Assembly (NCBI GenBank): GCA_029817715.1
Contig: JARUPY010000537.1
Span: 930,001 to 994,000 of the forward strand
DNA: 64,000 bases
Direction of reading: 5' to 3'
Origin: Melastoma dodecandrum
Taxonomy: Eukaryota > Streptophyta > Magnoliopsida > Myrtales > Melastomataceae
Shown here: positions 1 to 10,403 of the stretch, piece by piece
Layout of the letters: each line of letters starts with the position of its first letter
Numbering within the stretch: the stretch's first letter is position 1
Made by a program: the position numbers and the translations under genes
Notes under the pieces: generated by a model
Database searches by the model: none
Told to the model about the DNA's origin: nothing
What the model saw: the letters and a program-made list of their open reading frames with translations, nothing else

Positions 1-1012
1 GTCTAGGACGTCACCACCATCCGCACCATCATCTTTACTTTATTTTTATGGCTGTAAGCTTCTATTTTCTATTGTAAGACTTCGTTTGATCAATTCAAAT
101 CATCTTTTTACTTACTGGCGACCACATCTGAAACCCTGTGAGTACTATTGCCAAATATTTCCGACGTGATCCGTTTCAACGCGAACACCATCATTCAATT
201 ATTAATCTTAAAACTATGGTCTACGACCCATGTAGTTGTAGCTACCATCAATTTTGGAAACCCAATGAAATGTCCAACATGTGTTTGACTCTGCTTTTGA
301 GAACTTTCTTCAGTTACACAGTCGCATGATGTAAGAGAGCCTCCATGAAAAAACATTGGCGACCAAAACACATGCAAAGTACGAAGAAGGGGTTACCTGA
401 TTGCTTTCTTTTATGGCATGATAAATTATATTCAATTAAATATGCATTCTTTAAGGAATAAAATAATTACAATATTTCTTTTACAAAGTCCTCCATTGTC
501 GAACAGATGCAAACAAACCTTCGTTAGGTTCGTGTTTGCAAATTCTTCTTTATTTAATAAAATAATTAGACATGGTTTTCCCCAGTTTACAAATAATGGC
601 TAATCGTGACGGATGTAGGACACCGACGTGCCAGTTGGGAAATTTCAGGGAAGGAGTCTTGTCTCTCGAAATCACTTTTAATCTTTCTTTTCGTTGCCTC
701 TCTTTTGTGAGATGGTGGGAGAAGTAAGAACGAGGGAAGCGGCTAAAGTCCCACAAGATTTCCTGGTGGTTACTAAATTTCGGCCGTAATATAGTACTAA
801 ACAGTAACATTCTTTAGTAATCACTCATAATAGTTTGGTAACGGGCTCTTGAACTTAATAAATGTTTAGTACCAATATACGAACTTTTATAAATTCACCG
901 TCTGAGCTTAGTAAATGTACTACATGTTTAGTAATTCACCTAATGAGCTCAATAATGGAGCCAGAGCAGTTGGCAGTGACAGTGGTTTCTGACTCATCTC
1001 TCCCATCTGATT

Positions 1013-1022
1013 GATATATATC
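1013..1022 (+). promoter_or_regulatory. TATA-like box upstream of TNL copy A
   Basis: The sequence gatatatatc lies about 155 bases before the ATG at 1177. It is followed by a CT-rich leader (tcatcatctcctcatcg) typical of plant transcription starts. The same box is kept at 9306-9315 in copy B. Assignment is by motif and position only. Confidence 0.45.
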
Positions 1023-1176
1023 ATCAAATCATTTGCCTCCTCATCATCATCTCCTCATCGTCTCCCTCGTGCCCCCACGGTTTCACAGCAGGAGTGCCCT
1101 GGTAATTAAGGCGGCAACCCGTCTAATTCGACAACGTCCTCTTGCGATACTCGAACCGGTCCACTTCTTCTCTTTC

Positions 1177-1341
1177 ATGGAGTCGATGCCTGTACCAGAT
1201 CAGAAATGGATTAGAATGATCACCGTCGTGGGGGCATTCGCTGTGACGATCACTGCAGGCTTTCTTATGAAGCAACGCATTAAAGGAAAGGAAGGTGCAG
1301 CGGGTAACACCAACACAGGTAACTTCAAACAGCAAACCTGA
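1177..1341 (+). CDS. Short membrane-anchor ORF; probable first exon of TNL copy A
   Basis: An ATG opens a 54-codon frame. It contains one hydrophobic segment (about residues 12-30, around ITVVGAFAVTITAGF), then a basic stretch (KQRIKGKE) and a Gly/Thr/Asn-rich tail. The counterpart at 9466-9624 differs by a 12-base and a 6-base indel, so the frame is kept despite length change. A donor at 1319 (ACACAG|GTAACT) and an acceptor at 1408-1409 would join codon 48 in frame to the ATG-containing TIR exon. That would give a TNL with an N-terminal signal anchor, as in flax L6-type receptors. The alternative is a free 54-residue peptide or upstream ORF. The splice is inferred; the acceptor (AAG) is weak. 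Confidence 0.5.
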   Translation: MESMPVPDQKWIRMITVVGAFAVTITAGFLMKQRIKGKEGAAGNTNTGNFKQQT

Positions 1342-4220
1342 TTTCTTATCAATCTCGGCTTCTTAATCTTTGACCACCTTAAACTTATTTATAAACTTCT
1401 GTGGCAAAGTAAGCGTAAGCAGCTCAACAATGGAGTCCGAACAGAGCGAGGGCAGCCACCGATATTCCCACACCTCCATGAGATCTGAGTACGACGTCTT
1501 CCTGAGCTTCCGGGGACCTGATGCTCGTTACGGCATCGTCGACCACCTCTGCAACTGCATGACTTGGGCCGGTCTCCGTGTTTTCAAGGACATCGAGGAG
1601 ATCCGTCGCGGAGAAGTAATTGGGGGAGAGCTCGAGCGAGCGATCCGTGGCTCCAGGGTCTACGCCGTCGTCTTCTCCAAGAACTACACATCCAGCACGT
1701 GGTGCCTCAGGGAGCTCGACATGGTGGTGGATCTCCACGGAGGCTCGAACGTCAGTAAGAAGATCATACTGCCGATTTTCTACGGGGCAGATCTGGCCGA
1801 CGTAAAGCTACAAACAGAGCGTTATCAGAAAGCCCTCGACAAACACAAGGGTCGACACGGCGAGGAGGACGTGAAGAAATGGGAGCAAGCACTTAAGACG
1901 GTCGGCGGGATCAGCGGATGGGACTCCAAAGCCATCCAGGGGTAACCACCAGAACCTTGTTATTTTTCTCACTTTCTCTTTTGAATCATTTCTTTTTTTT
2001 TTTTGAAATAAATATTTTAAAATACATAACTCGTTTTTTGGAATTAAACGTATCGGAAATCCACAAGGAGGATGGTGATGACTCGTCGACAGAATTCCAT
2101 GTAATTACTCTATTTTCATTGTCGTCGTGCAGGGAAGACAGGGAAGACAGATTCGTCCAATTAATAGTTCAGGATATTGTTATGAAGCTGAGAATCAAGG
2201 ATCAAAGTTTGCCTGATCATCTTACTGGGATCGATGATCAAGCCTCCAACATGTTAAATCTGCTGGACTGCGACTCCTCAGTAGTAAGACTCGTGGTGCT
2301 TCATGGCATGGGGGGAATTGGGAAGACAACCCTTGCTCGCGTCGTCTTCAATAATTTATCGTCCCAGTTCGAAGGGTCCAGTTTCATTTCGAACGTGCGT
2401 GAGTCGGCCACGGGTCATGGAGGCATTGCGAAGATGCAGCACAAGTTATCGAGGGACATTCTCGGTGGCCAATACGCGAGATCATGTAACTTCGATGATG
2501 GATTCGGAGAGATTATACAAAGGATTCGGGGCAAGAAGATGCTTCTGGTTCTCGATGACGTGGATCACTTCTCCCAACTGGAGAAATTGGTCGGAGAAGA
2601 CTTGAAAGACATTTTAGGAACAGGCAGTCGAGTCATAATCACGACTAGGAATAAAAGCGTTTGCAATCAATTTGTTCATCTTGGTTCCGAATTATTTCAT
2701 TTTTATGAAATGGAGAAAATGGCTGACAACTACGCCCTTCAGCTCTTCAGCAGGCATGCCTTTGGCACCGATGAGCCTCCGGAAGGTTATCTTTGTTTAT
2801 CGAAACAAGTAGTTAAGACCACAGGTAACCTTCCCTTGGCTTTGGAGGTGATTGGACGACACTTGTGTTGTCAGAACAAAGAGTCATGGAAGTATGAGCT
2901 CGAAAAGCTGAAGAACGTTCCCCTAGAAGAGGTCTTTGATATCTTGAAGGTAAGTTACGAGGGGTTAGGCTTTAGGGAGAAGGAAATTTTCCTTGATATC
3001 GTGTGTTTTCGGGAAGCTATGTGTCGGAGGTATGCGGATTATCTCTAGGAAGCTCGCGATTTATATCCAAAATGTGGAGTGAAGATACTCATCAATAAAT
3101 CATTGATAAAGATTGATTCATCTGGTGAGTTCTGGATTCACGACCAGCTTCGAGATATGGGTAGAGAAATCATTCGGTCGAAAGGCGATGGAAGACCCAA
3201 AAGGTATACTAGACTTTGGGATCCAGAGGACGCCTTAGAGATAGTACTTCAAAAACAGGTAATGTGTGCTATTTAAGTTGGTCAATTTCATTTTGTGATG
3301 AAGGAATGGTTCACAATTCTATTATATTAATAGAATTTTTTCATTTGACATGGAAATATTACTATTCCTCTAGCACAATATAATTATGAATGCTGGTCGA
3401 CTTTTTTCGTTTGTAAGGTCTCGGAGAAAATCATAGCAATGAACTTGGGGAGACACGATGAAGCACACAACTTCTCTTACGAGAACTTCCGTGGATTATC
3501 AAATTTGTTGTTTCTTGATCTAAGTGGGATGAAACTTATTGGAGAATTTGGAAATCTCTGGGAGAGTTTAATTTGGCTTTCTTGGTGGGGTTGCAATGAA
3601 AAGTTGAATTCCAACATTTTCAAGATGAGAAGCTTAGTTGTTCTGAGAATCATTGGTATCGAAGGTGAATGGAGGGGTGGTAAAAAGCTGGTATGAAATC
3701 CTCTCCTCCTATATGTCATGTGTTTGGTAGGTAAATGTGTAAAGCGCTCTTCTTCTTATTATAATTTGTGGTGCATGCATTTACAGATGATGCCTAACTT
3801 AAGGGTGCTGGACTTCAGGAATATCTACATGACTACGTCACCCGACCTCTCTTGTTGCTTAAAATTGGAGATTATGGTTTTTATTAATTGCTTCAAGTTG
3901 AAAGAAATCCACCATTCGGTGGGTAAGTTGGAGAGTCTTACTTATATGAACATCTCCAAGTGTCCGTCTCTGAGGAGTTTACCGAAAGAGCTCTGTTCTG
4001 CAAGAGCTTTACAGGAGCTAATTTGTTATCATTGCAAGATTGAAGAAGTACCGGAATTAATTGGGAGGTTGGAATCCTTGAGGACACTTGACTTAAATTT
4101 TAATAAGATTAGAAGATTATCCACCTCGATATGTGATCTGACGAACCTACTTGTGTTGGACGTTACTAAGAACCCTCTCGACGAAAGAATTCCGGAAGAA
4201 ATCTATCAGCTTTAGAAGAA

Positions 4221-5290
4221 TTGGATCTTTCGAAGAGCAACATTCGCTTCTTGCCAGCAACGGTCAGCCGACTCACGAGACTCAAGTCCCTCAAATTGCA
4301 TGCTTGCATTATGCTTGAGGAGCTTCGAGGACTTCCAACCAGCCTAACAGTGTTAGATGCTTCGGATTGTCCTCTCGACAAAGGAATCCCTGATGAAATC
4401 GGGAGCCTGTCAGATTTAGAAAGCTTGGACCTTTCGGAGAGCAAGATTCGATACTTGCCGGCAAGAGTTAGTCGACTCACCAGCCTTAAGTCCCTCAAGT
4501 TGAAGTGTTGCGAGATGCTTCAGGAGCTTCGAGGACTTCCTACCAGCCTGACGGTGTTGAATGCTTCGAATTGTCCTCTCGAAGAAGGAATTTCGGAAGA
4601 AATCGGGAGACTATCGGCTTTAGAAGAATTGAACCTTTCGGAGAGCAAGATTCGCTTCCTGCCAGCTGCAATTAGTCAACTCACGAGCCTTAAGTCCCTC
4701 ATATTGAATGGTTGTGAGATGCTTGAGGAGCTTCGAGGACTTCCAACCAGCCTAACAGTGTTGGATGCTTCGGATTGTCCTCTCGACCAAGGAATCCCTG
4801 ATGAAATCGGGAGCCTGTCAGCTTTAGAAGAATTGGACCTTTCGAAGAGCAAGATTCGCTTCCTGCCAGCAACAGTTAATCAACTCACGAGCCTTAAGTC
4901 CCTCAGACTTGATGGTTGTGAGATGCTTGAGGAGCTTCGAGGACTTCCAACCAGCCTAACAGTGTTGGATGTTTCGAATTGTCTTTTCGGCAAAGAAATT
5001 TTTAAAGAAATCGGGAGCCTGTCAGCTTTAGAAGAATTGGACCTTTCGGGGAGCAAGATTCGCTTCCTGCCAGCAACAGTTAGTCAACTCATGAGCCTTA
5101 AGTTTCTCAAATTGGATGGTTGCAACATGCTTCAGGAGGTTCGAGGACTTCCTACTAGCCTAACAGTGTTGGATGCTTCGTCTTGTCCTCTCAACGAAGG
5201 AATTTTGGAAGAAATTGGGAACCTATCAGATTTAGAATATTTGGACCTTTCATACAGCGAGATATGCTTCCTGCCAGCAACATTTAGTTA
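4221..5290 (+). repeat. LRR array built of a 204-bp unit, five full copies plus a partial
   Basis: The phrase TTGGACCTTTCG or a close variant recurs at 4221, 4425, 4629, 4833, 5037 and 5241, every 204 bases exactly. Each unit encodes 68 residues, which is three leucine-rich repeats. The motifs are LDLSESKIRFLPA, SLKSLKL.GCEMLEEL and LPTSLTVLDASDCPL. Two further units are in the orphan fragment 7130-7546, and about two and a half are in copy B. The constant period means amplification by unequal exchange in steps of three LRRs. Confidence 0.92.
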
Positions 5291-5987
5291 ACTCACGAGC
5301 CTCCAGTCCCTCAGATTGAATGGTTGCAACATGCTTCAGGAGGTTCGAGGACTTCCAACCAGCCTAACATACTTTGCATTTTCATGGATGACGGTGGGAC
5401 TCTCTGAAAAAATACGTTGTGAAGAAAAGGATGGAACGAGAATTATTACAGTTTCGGAGTTGGGCTTCCTTTCCAGGCTCAAGACTCTCAGTTTGAGTTT
5501 TCCAGGTATGGGGTCCCTGGAGACATATCTGAATATAAGAGATTTTACATTGACAGAGATGGAGCTTGGTTGGCTCGATTCGTTATCATCCAGTCTTACT
5601 AAATTGTCTATAAAGGTGTCCGATAGTCTCATCCGGGTGTCAAACATAGGGAGATTGAGGGGGCTGAGGTCGCTTAGGTTAACTGGGTGTAGAGCGTTGG
5701 TGGAGATCCCAGGACTGGAACAATTGGAGCTGTTAGAGGACTTGAGCTTTTACTGGTGCCCTTCCATTTGCGGAATTCAGGATTTGTTGGGCTTGAAAAG
5801 ACTGAAAATTGTGAATATCTGGCATTGCTCCTCGTTGCTCCGCGTGCCCCGTTTAATCGATGAGTGTTGCATCTCGATTTCTCTCTGTGACAAGTTGCGG
5901 TCATTTCAGGATTGTTATAGTGAGTACGAAGGAGAGAGCAGCAAAATTCAATTGGAAGGAGGTGGGCAACGAAGAAGAATTGTATAA

Positions 5988-7009
5988 CAAGTTTCCTTTT
6001 TCTTTTGCGAATGAGGTGATTATTTGAGGGATTAAAGGGAGGTTGGGGTTTACATCCTTAGAGTTTGTCATTTAAAATTAGAAAAAAGGAATAAGAGTTT
6101 AAATCTACAACTCAAAAAAAAAAAATGTAATGTAATGTAGAAACAAATAAAAAATAAAGCCAAAAATGAATACACATCAATCTCTTCGTATTCCGAATGA
6201 TAATGTTTTGGTAAACCCATTCCTTATTTCTTTTATTTCTAAACGTTTGCTTCTAAACATCAAGTGCGTAAAGTGCTTTAAGTGGTGGAAATTTTGTTAA
6301 TTTAAAAAATTATGTGGTAATGAAAAGAAACCCCACGATGATAATATTTTTCCACCAAAGTAGAAGTGTTTTTTAGATTTTGTTTATTTTTATTCATTTA
6401 AATAAAGGCGGTGAGAAAAGCAAACTCTAAATATATGATTATAATTTTGTTTTCCAGGATTAGATGTAAAAATTAATTGGACCCGGGAAGTAAAAGAGAT
6501 TTATCTTTTGGTCCATCACAAACAATCGTGTTGACAGTAAGGGTGTAAATGACCAGAAAAGTTCGTGAATGGTTTGAGCTTGACTGATGAAAAACTTGAG
6601 CTTGGCTCGATTATAAATAAAATTTTTAATAAATTTTATTTATTTAAATAAAGACGGTGAGAAAAGCAAACTCCAAATATTAAGATTATAATTTTGTTTC
6701 CCGGGGTTTTACATGTAAAAATTAATTGGACCCGGGAAGTCCAAAAAGATTTATCGTTTGGTCCATCGCAAACAATCATGTGGACAGTAGGGGTGTAAAT
6801 GAAACAGAACTGTTCGTGAACCGTTTGAGTTCGGCTCGTGAAAAGCTTGAACTTGGCTCGATTATAAATTAACCGAGCTCGAGCTATTCTTTTAGCAACG
6901 CGACTTTTTCTTAAAACCAAAAGTGCAGGAACAAAGGAGCACCTATCTGAAATGTTTTGAGCTCGAAAGGGTAAAAAAATCTGCTATCTGCGTTATTTTA
7001 TTGAAGCTT
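5988..7009. other. Intergenic AT-rich tract between TNL fragments
   Basis: No gene is supported here. The first part, after the LRR stop, is AT-rich and includes an A-run at 6113-6125. From about 6390 to 6875 there is a two-copy tandem repeat, listed separately. The segment ends where LRR-coding similarity begins near 7010. A minus-strand open frame at 6636-6920 falls inside the tandem repeat and has no recognisable motif. Confidence 0.6.
6390..6875. repeat. Two-copy tandem repeat, period 246 bp
   Basis: The anchor ggtgagaaaagcaaactc occurs at 6410 and 6656. Both copies then share taaaaattaattggacccgggaag-type text, a gtccatc.caaacaatc segment, and an end with cttggctcgattataaat. The copies are clearly diverged. 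The text resembles plant MITE ends rich in gctcg, but no clean terminal inverted repeat was found. Confidence 0.7.
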
Positions 7010-7546
7010 GTGGACACTTGAGTTACGGGATAACAAGATCAAAAGATTACCCGCCTCGATATGTGAGCTGAAGAACCTTCTAGTGTTGAACGTTTATGGT
7101 AACCCTCTGGACAAAGGAATTCCGTAAGAAATCAGGAGCCTATCAACTTTAGAAGATTTGGACCTGTCGTGGAGCAACATTCGCCTCCTGCCAGCAACAG
7201 TTAGTCAACTCACGAGCCTTAAGTCCCTAGGATTTGATTGTTGTATGACGCTTCAGGAGCTTCGATGACTTCCAACCAGCCTATTGGTGTTGCATGTTTC
7301 GTATTGTCCTCTCAAAAAAGGAATTCCGGATGAAATTGGGAACTATCAGCTTTAAAAGAATTGGACCTTTCGTACACCCACATTCGCTTCCTGCCAGCAA
7401 CAGTTAGTCAACTCACGAGCCTTAAGTCCCTCAAATTGAATTGTTGCTGGAGGCTTCAAGAGCTTCGAGGACTTCCTACCAGCCTAACGGTGTTAAATGT
7501 TTTGCATTGTCCTCTCGAAGAAGGAATTCCAGAAGTAATTGGGAAC
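7010..7546 (+). pseudogene. Orphan LRR fragment of a third TNL copy
   Basis: Translation gives LRR text closely matching the neighbouring TNLs: NKIKRLPASICELKNLLVL, then IRLLPATVSQLTSLKSL and LPTSLTVLNVLHCPLEEG. It covers the last single LRRs before the 204-bp units and about two units. Breaks are TAA at 7126-7128 (IP*EI), TGA near 7267 in place of an Arg codon (REL*LPTS), and a one-base deletion near 7342 (aactatc for aacctatc). No TIR or NB-ARC lies directly upstream. It is best read as the 3' remnant of a TNL left by unequal exchange when the locus duplicated. Homology ends at about 7546, where PFP-derived sequence begins. Confidence 0.85.
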
Positions 7547-7635
7547 ATCCTGCAGTCAATAATGACAAACAAGAAATTCTGCAGTTGACAATTAAAGAAA
7601 TTATACATCAAAGAAAAGATTAAGGGCATACATAC

Positions 7636-8395
7636 AATGGTAATATTTTCCCGTAGACCGAGCATCCACCATGACATTTCCGGTCATCTCAGAGTATATC
7701 TGCAAGACAGGTATAGGAAAATTTGGAATGACATCAACAACACAGTATTCTGAGGAAACATGAATAAAAATGTCCTAAAAGCTACCTAGCCATCATTCAA
7801 TTAGTAATCTTAAAACTATGGTCTACGACCCTTGCAGTTGTAGCTACCATCAATTTCGGAAACCCAATGAACATATAAATATACCCTTCACGGAGATCAC
7901 AGAATAGACAACAGAGAAGCATTTAACGTACAAATCTAAGATAAAATTACCTTGCAAGCTGTATCAAACCCAAAACTCACAGGAACCTCTTTGCATTTGA
8001 GATCTCCATCAATAGTTTTGGGCCATCCAATTACCCGGGTTTTCAAGTTTTTGCTCCTACAAGTAACATATGAGGCATAGATATAAAACCCTACAGGTGG
8101 ATGTATTTAACTCTAAAAGAATATATGAATATCGAAAAGTCACATAAAAGCACCTGAAATTCTCGGCAAGAAGACAGGCATTGGTGTTTGAGTCATCACC
8201 ACCAATGACGACGAGACCATCCAGATCAAGTTTCGCAGCTGTTTCTTCAGCTTGTTTAAACTGAAATCAAATAGTATATTCTAAGCTATCCATCCATATC
8301 CTTTAACACACTGTTGATCTAAAACACATTTCAGGCCTTACCTGTTCTGGAGTTTCTATCTTCTCTCTGCCACTGCAAATCATGTCAAAGCCACC
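7636..8395 (-). pseudogene. PFP-beta: Four-exon fragment of PFP beta subunit (PPi-dependent phosphofructokinase)
   Basis: The intact enzyme reversibly phosphorylates fructose-6-phosphate with pyrophosphate in the cytosol. Four exons read on the minus strand: 8395-8342 (GGFDMICSGREKIETPEQ), 8260-8154 ([20 protein letters not shown]), 8056-7951 (IDGDLKCKEVP, FGFDTACK) and 7699-7636 (DARSTGKYYH). Exon phases fit across all three introns, and each has GT..AG borders, so this is a genomic piece with introns, not a retrocopy. It covers only about 110 of roughly 560 residues and includes the GGDDSN and PKTIDGDL active-site region. The usual Cys in the IGCPKTIDGD motif is Trp here. There are no stops, but no start, N-terminus or C-terminus is present. 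I am confident of the family and of the beta rather than alpha type. Confidence 0.92.
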
Positions 8396-9305
8396 CTAAC
8401 TGATAAGTAAAAAAAAGAATGGTTGATTAGGTAGACCATAAAAACTACCAATTTCAATCAGATGATTGATTGAACATATTAGTAACTTCTGGACCAAGTC
8501 CAAAAGAGTCAAGCCCGTGGGATGCATGAACAACATGTGTTTGACTCTGCTTTTGGACAACTTTCTTCCGTTACAAAGTCGCATGGTGTAAGAGAGCCTC
8601 CATGAAAAAACATTGGCGACCAAAACACATGCAAAGTATGAAAGAGGGGTTACCTGATTGCTTTCTTTTATGGCATGATAAATTATATTCAATTAAATAT
8701 GCATTCTTTAAGGAATAAAATAATTACAATATTTCTCTTACAAAGTCCTCCATCCACACTCTGTCGAACAGATGCAAACAAACCTGCGTTAGGTAGGTGT
8801 TTACAAATTCTTCTTTATTTAATAAAATAATTAGCCATTATTTTCCCCGGTTTACAAATAATGGCTAATCGCGACCACGGATGTAGGACATCGAGGTAGT
8901 TGTTCGCGATAAACGTGGGCGTGCCAGTTGGGAAATTTCAGGGAAGGAGTCTTGTCTCTCGAAATCACTTTTAATCTTTCTTTTCGTTGCCTCTCTTTTG
9001 TGAGATGGTGGGAGAAGTAAGAACGAGGGAAGCGGCTAAAGTCCCACAAGATTTCCTGGTGGTTACTAAATTTCGGCCGTAATATAGTACTAAACAGTAA
9101 CATTCTTTAGTAATCACTCATAATAGTTTGGTAACGGGCTCTTGAACTTAGTAAATGTTTAGTATCAATATACGAGCTTTTATAAATTCACCATATGAGC
9201 TTAGTAAAATGTACTACATGTTTAGTAATTGACCTAATGAGCTCAATAATGGAGCCAGGGCAGTTGCAGTGACAGTGGTTTCTGACTCATCTCTCCCATC
9301 TGATT

Positions 9306-9315
9306 GATATATATC
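9306..9315 (+). promoter_or_regulatory. TATA-like box upstream of TNL copy B
   Basis: The sequence gatatatatc is placed as in copy A, about 150 bases before the ATG at 9466, with the same CT-rich leader after it. Confidence 0.45.
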
Positions 9316-9465
9316 ATCAAATCATTTGCCCTCCTCCTCCTCATCATCTCCTCATCGTCTCCCTCACGGTTTCACCGCAGGAGTGCCCTGGTAATTAAGG
9401 CAGCAACCCGTCTAATTCGATAACGTCCTCTTGCGATACTCGAACCGCTCCACTTCTTCTCTTTC

Positions 9466-9624
9466 ATGGAGTCGATGCCTGTACTAGATCAGAAATGGAT
9501 TATAGTGATCGCCGTCTTGGGGGCGATCACTGCAGGCTTTTGCATTCTTATGAAGCAAGGCATTAAAGGAAAGGAAGGTGCAGCGGGTCACACCAACACG
9601 GGTAACTTCAAACAGCAAACCTGA
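9466..9624 (+). CDS. Short membrane-anchor ORF; probable first exon of TNL copy B
   Basis: This is a 52-codon frame paralogous to 1177-1341. The hydrophobic core (WIIVIAVLGAITAGFCI) is re-modelled by indels of 12 and 6 bases, yet stays hydrophobic and in frame. The tail ends in the same NTGNFKQQT. A donor at 9602 (ACACGG|GTAACT) and an acceptor at 9691-9692 would again splice in frame onto the TIR exon with ATG at 9713. Keeping this exon in both copies, while downstream exons collected stops, fits a former anchor exon. It does not exclude an independent peptide. Confidence 0.45.
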   Translation: MESMPVLDQKWIIVIAVLGAITAGFCILMKQGIKGKEGAAGHTNTGNFKQQT

Positions 9625-10403
9625 TTTCTTATCAATCTCGGCTTCTTAATCTTTGACTACCTGAAACTGATTTATAAACTTCTGTGGCAAAGTAAGTGTA
9701 AGCAGCTCAATAATGGAGTCCGTACGGAGCAAGGGCAGCGGCCGATATTCCCTCACCTCCATGAGATCTGAGTTCGATGTCTTCCTGAGCTTCCAGGGAC
9801 CCGATGCTTGTTACGGCATCGTTGACCACCTCTACGAGTGCATGGCAGGGGCCGGTCTCCGCTTTTTCAAGGACGACGAGGAGATCCGTCGCGGAGAAGT
9901 AATTGGGGGAGAGCTCAAGTGAGCGATCCACGGCTCCAGGGTCTATGCTGTCATCCTTTCCAGGAACTACGCGTCCAGCGTGTGGTGCCTCAGGGAGCTC
10001 GACATGATGGTGGATCTCTGCGGAGGCTCGGACGTCGGCAGGAAGATCATACTGCCGATTTTCTACGGGGCAGATCCGGCCGACGTAAAGCTGTGAACAG
10101 AGCTGTATCGGGAAGTGCTCGACGCACACAAGGATCGACACGGCCAGGAGGTTGTGAAGAAATGGGAGGAAGCACTTAAGATGGTCGGCGGGATCAGCGG
10201 ATGGGACTGCAAAGCCATCCAGGGGTAACCACCAGAGCCTTGTTATTTTGCTCACTTTCTCTTTTGAATCATTTCTTGTTTTCTTTTGAAATAAATATTT
10301 TAAAGTACAGAAATTTTTTTGGAACTAAACGTATAGGAAATCCACGAGGAGGATGGTGATGACTACGGCGACTGAATTCCATGTAATTACTCTATTTTCA
10401 TTG

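Larger units (their letters stand above)
187..4203. repeat. Tandem segmental duplication, copy A (TNL locus)
   Basis: By eye this stretch aligns with 7790-13117. The shared parts are the 5' flank, a TATA box, the membrane-anchor exon, the TIR exon, the NB-ARC exon, the exon 3 region and the start of the LRR exon. Copy A lacks the block matching 7871-8535, which holds three PFP exons, and it lacks the plastid insert found in intron 1 of copy B. A 24-base indel also separates the copies near 630/8895. The left edge is set where similarity to 7790 begins and is approximate. The right edge is where the LRR repeats become hard to pair. Confidence 0.85.
1177..5987 (+). pseudogene. TIR-NBS-LRR disease-resistance gene, copy A, disabled
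   Basis: TNL receptors sense pathogen effectors in the cytoplasm and signal through TIR NADase activity. Exons inferred from GT..AG and frame are 1177-1318 (anchor), 1410-1941 (TIR, ATG also at 1430), 2133-3258 (NB-ARC), 3418-3690 and 3787-5987 (LRR and C-terminal region). The TIR has DVFLSFRGPDAR and STWCLREL, which includes the conserved Glu. NB-ARC motifs are GMGGIGKTT (P-loop), MLLVLDDVD (kinase 2), GSRVIITTR, GNLPLALEV, FLDIVCF and IHDQLRDMGREI (MHD position). Three lesions break it. TAG at 3046-3048 replaces a TGG kept in copy B. Seven bases are missing between 4203 and 4204 in the LRR. TAA at 5289-5291 replaces CAA. All other splice sites and frames are intact, so decay is recent. A truncated TIR-NBS product from the first about 570 codons remains conceivable. 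Confidence 0.88.
7547..9465. other. 5' flank of TNL copy B with embedded PFP intron sequence
   Basis: Apart from the PFP exons this tract holds PFP introns and flanking DNA. Positions 7790-7870 and 8538-9460 repeat 187-270 and 275-1176 of copy A. The sequence before the TNL has a conserved short-dispersed block (8935-9100, matching 645-810) and a leader like that of copy A. No other gene is seen. A minus-strand frame at 8396-8692 runs through PFP intron sequence and was not accepted. Confidence 0.7.

Noticed and set aside
138..377. Overlapping open frames on both strands at the left edge
   Set aside because: They lie in duplicated PFP-intron-like flank, use a GTG or other weak start, and have no motif.
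1424..1738. Minus-strand frame of 104 codons opposite the TIR exon
   Set aside because: A shadow of the GC-richer TIR coding strand. It recurs opposite copy B (9707-10255) for the same reason.
8396..8692. Minus-strand 98-codon frame next to the PFP exons, considered as a further PFP exon
   Set aside because: It does not match PFP and runs through a region also present in copy A as non-coding flank.
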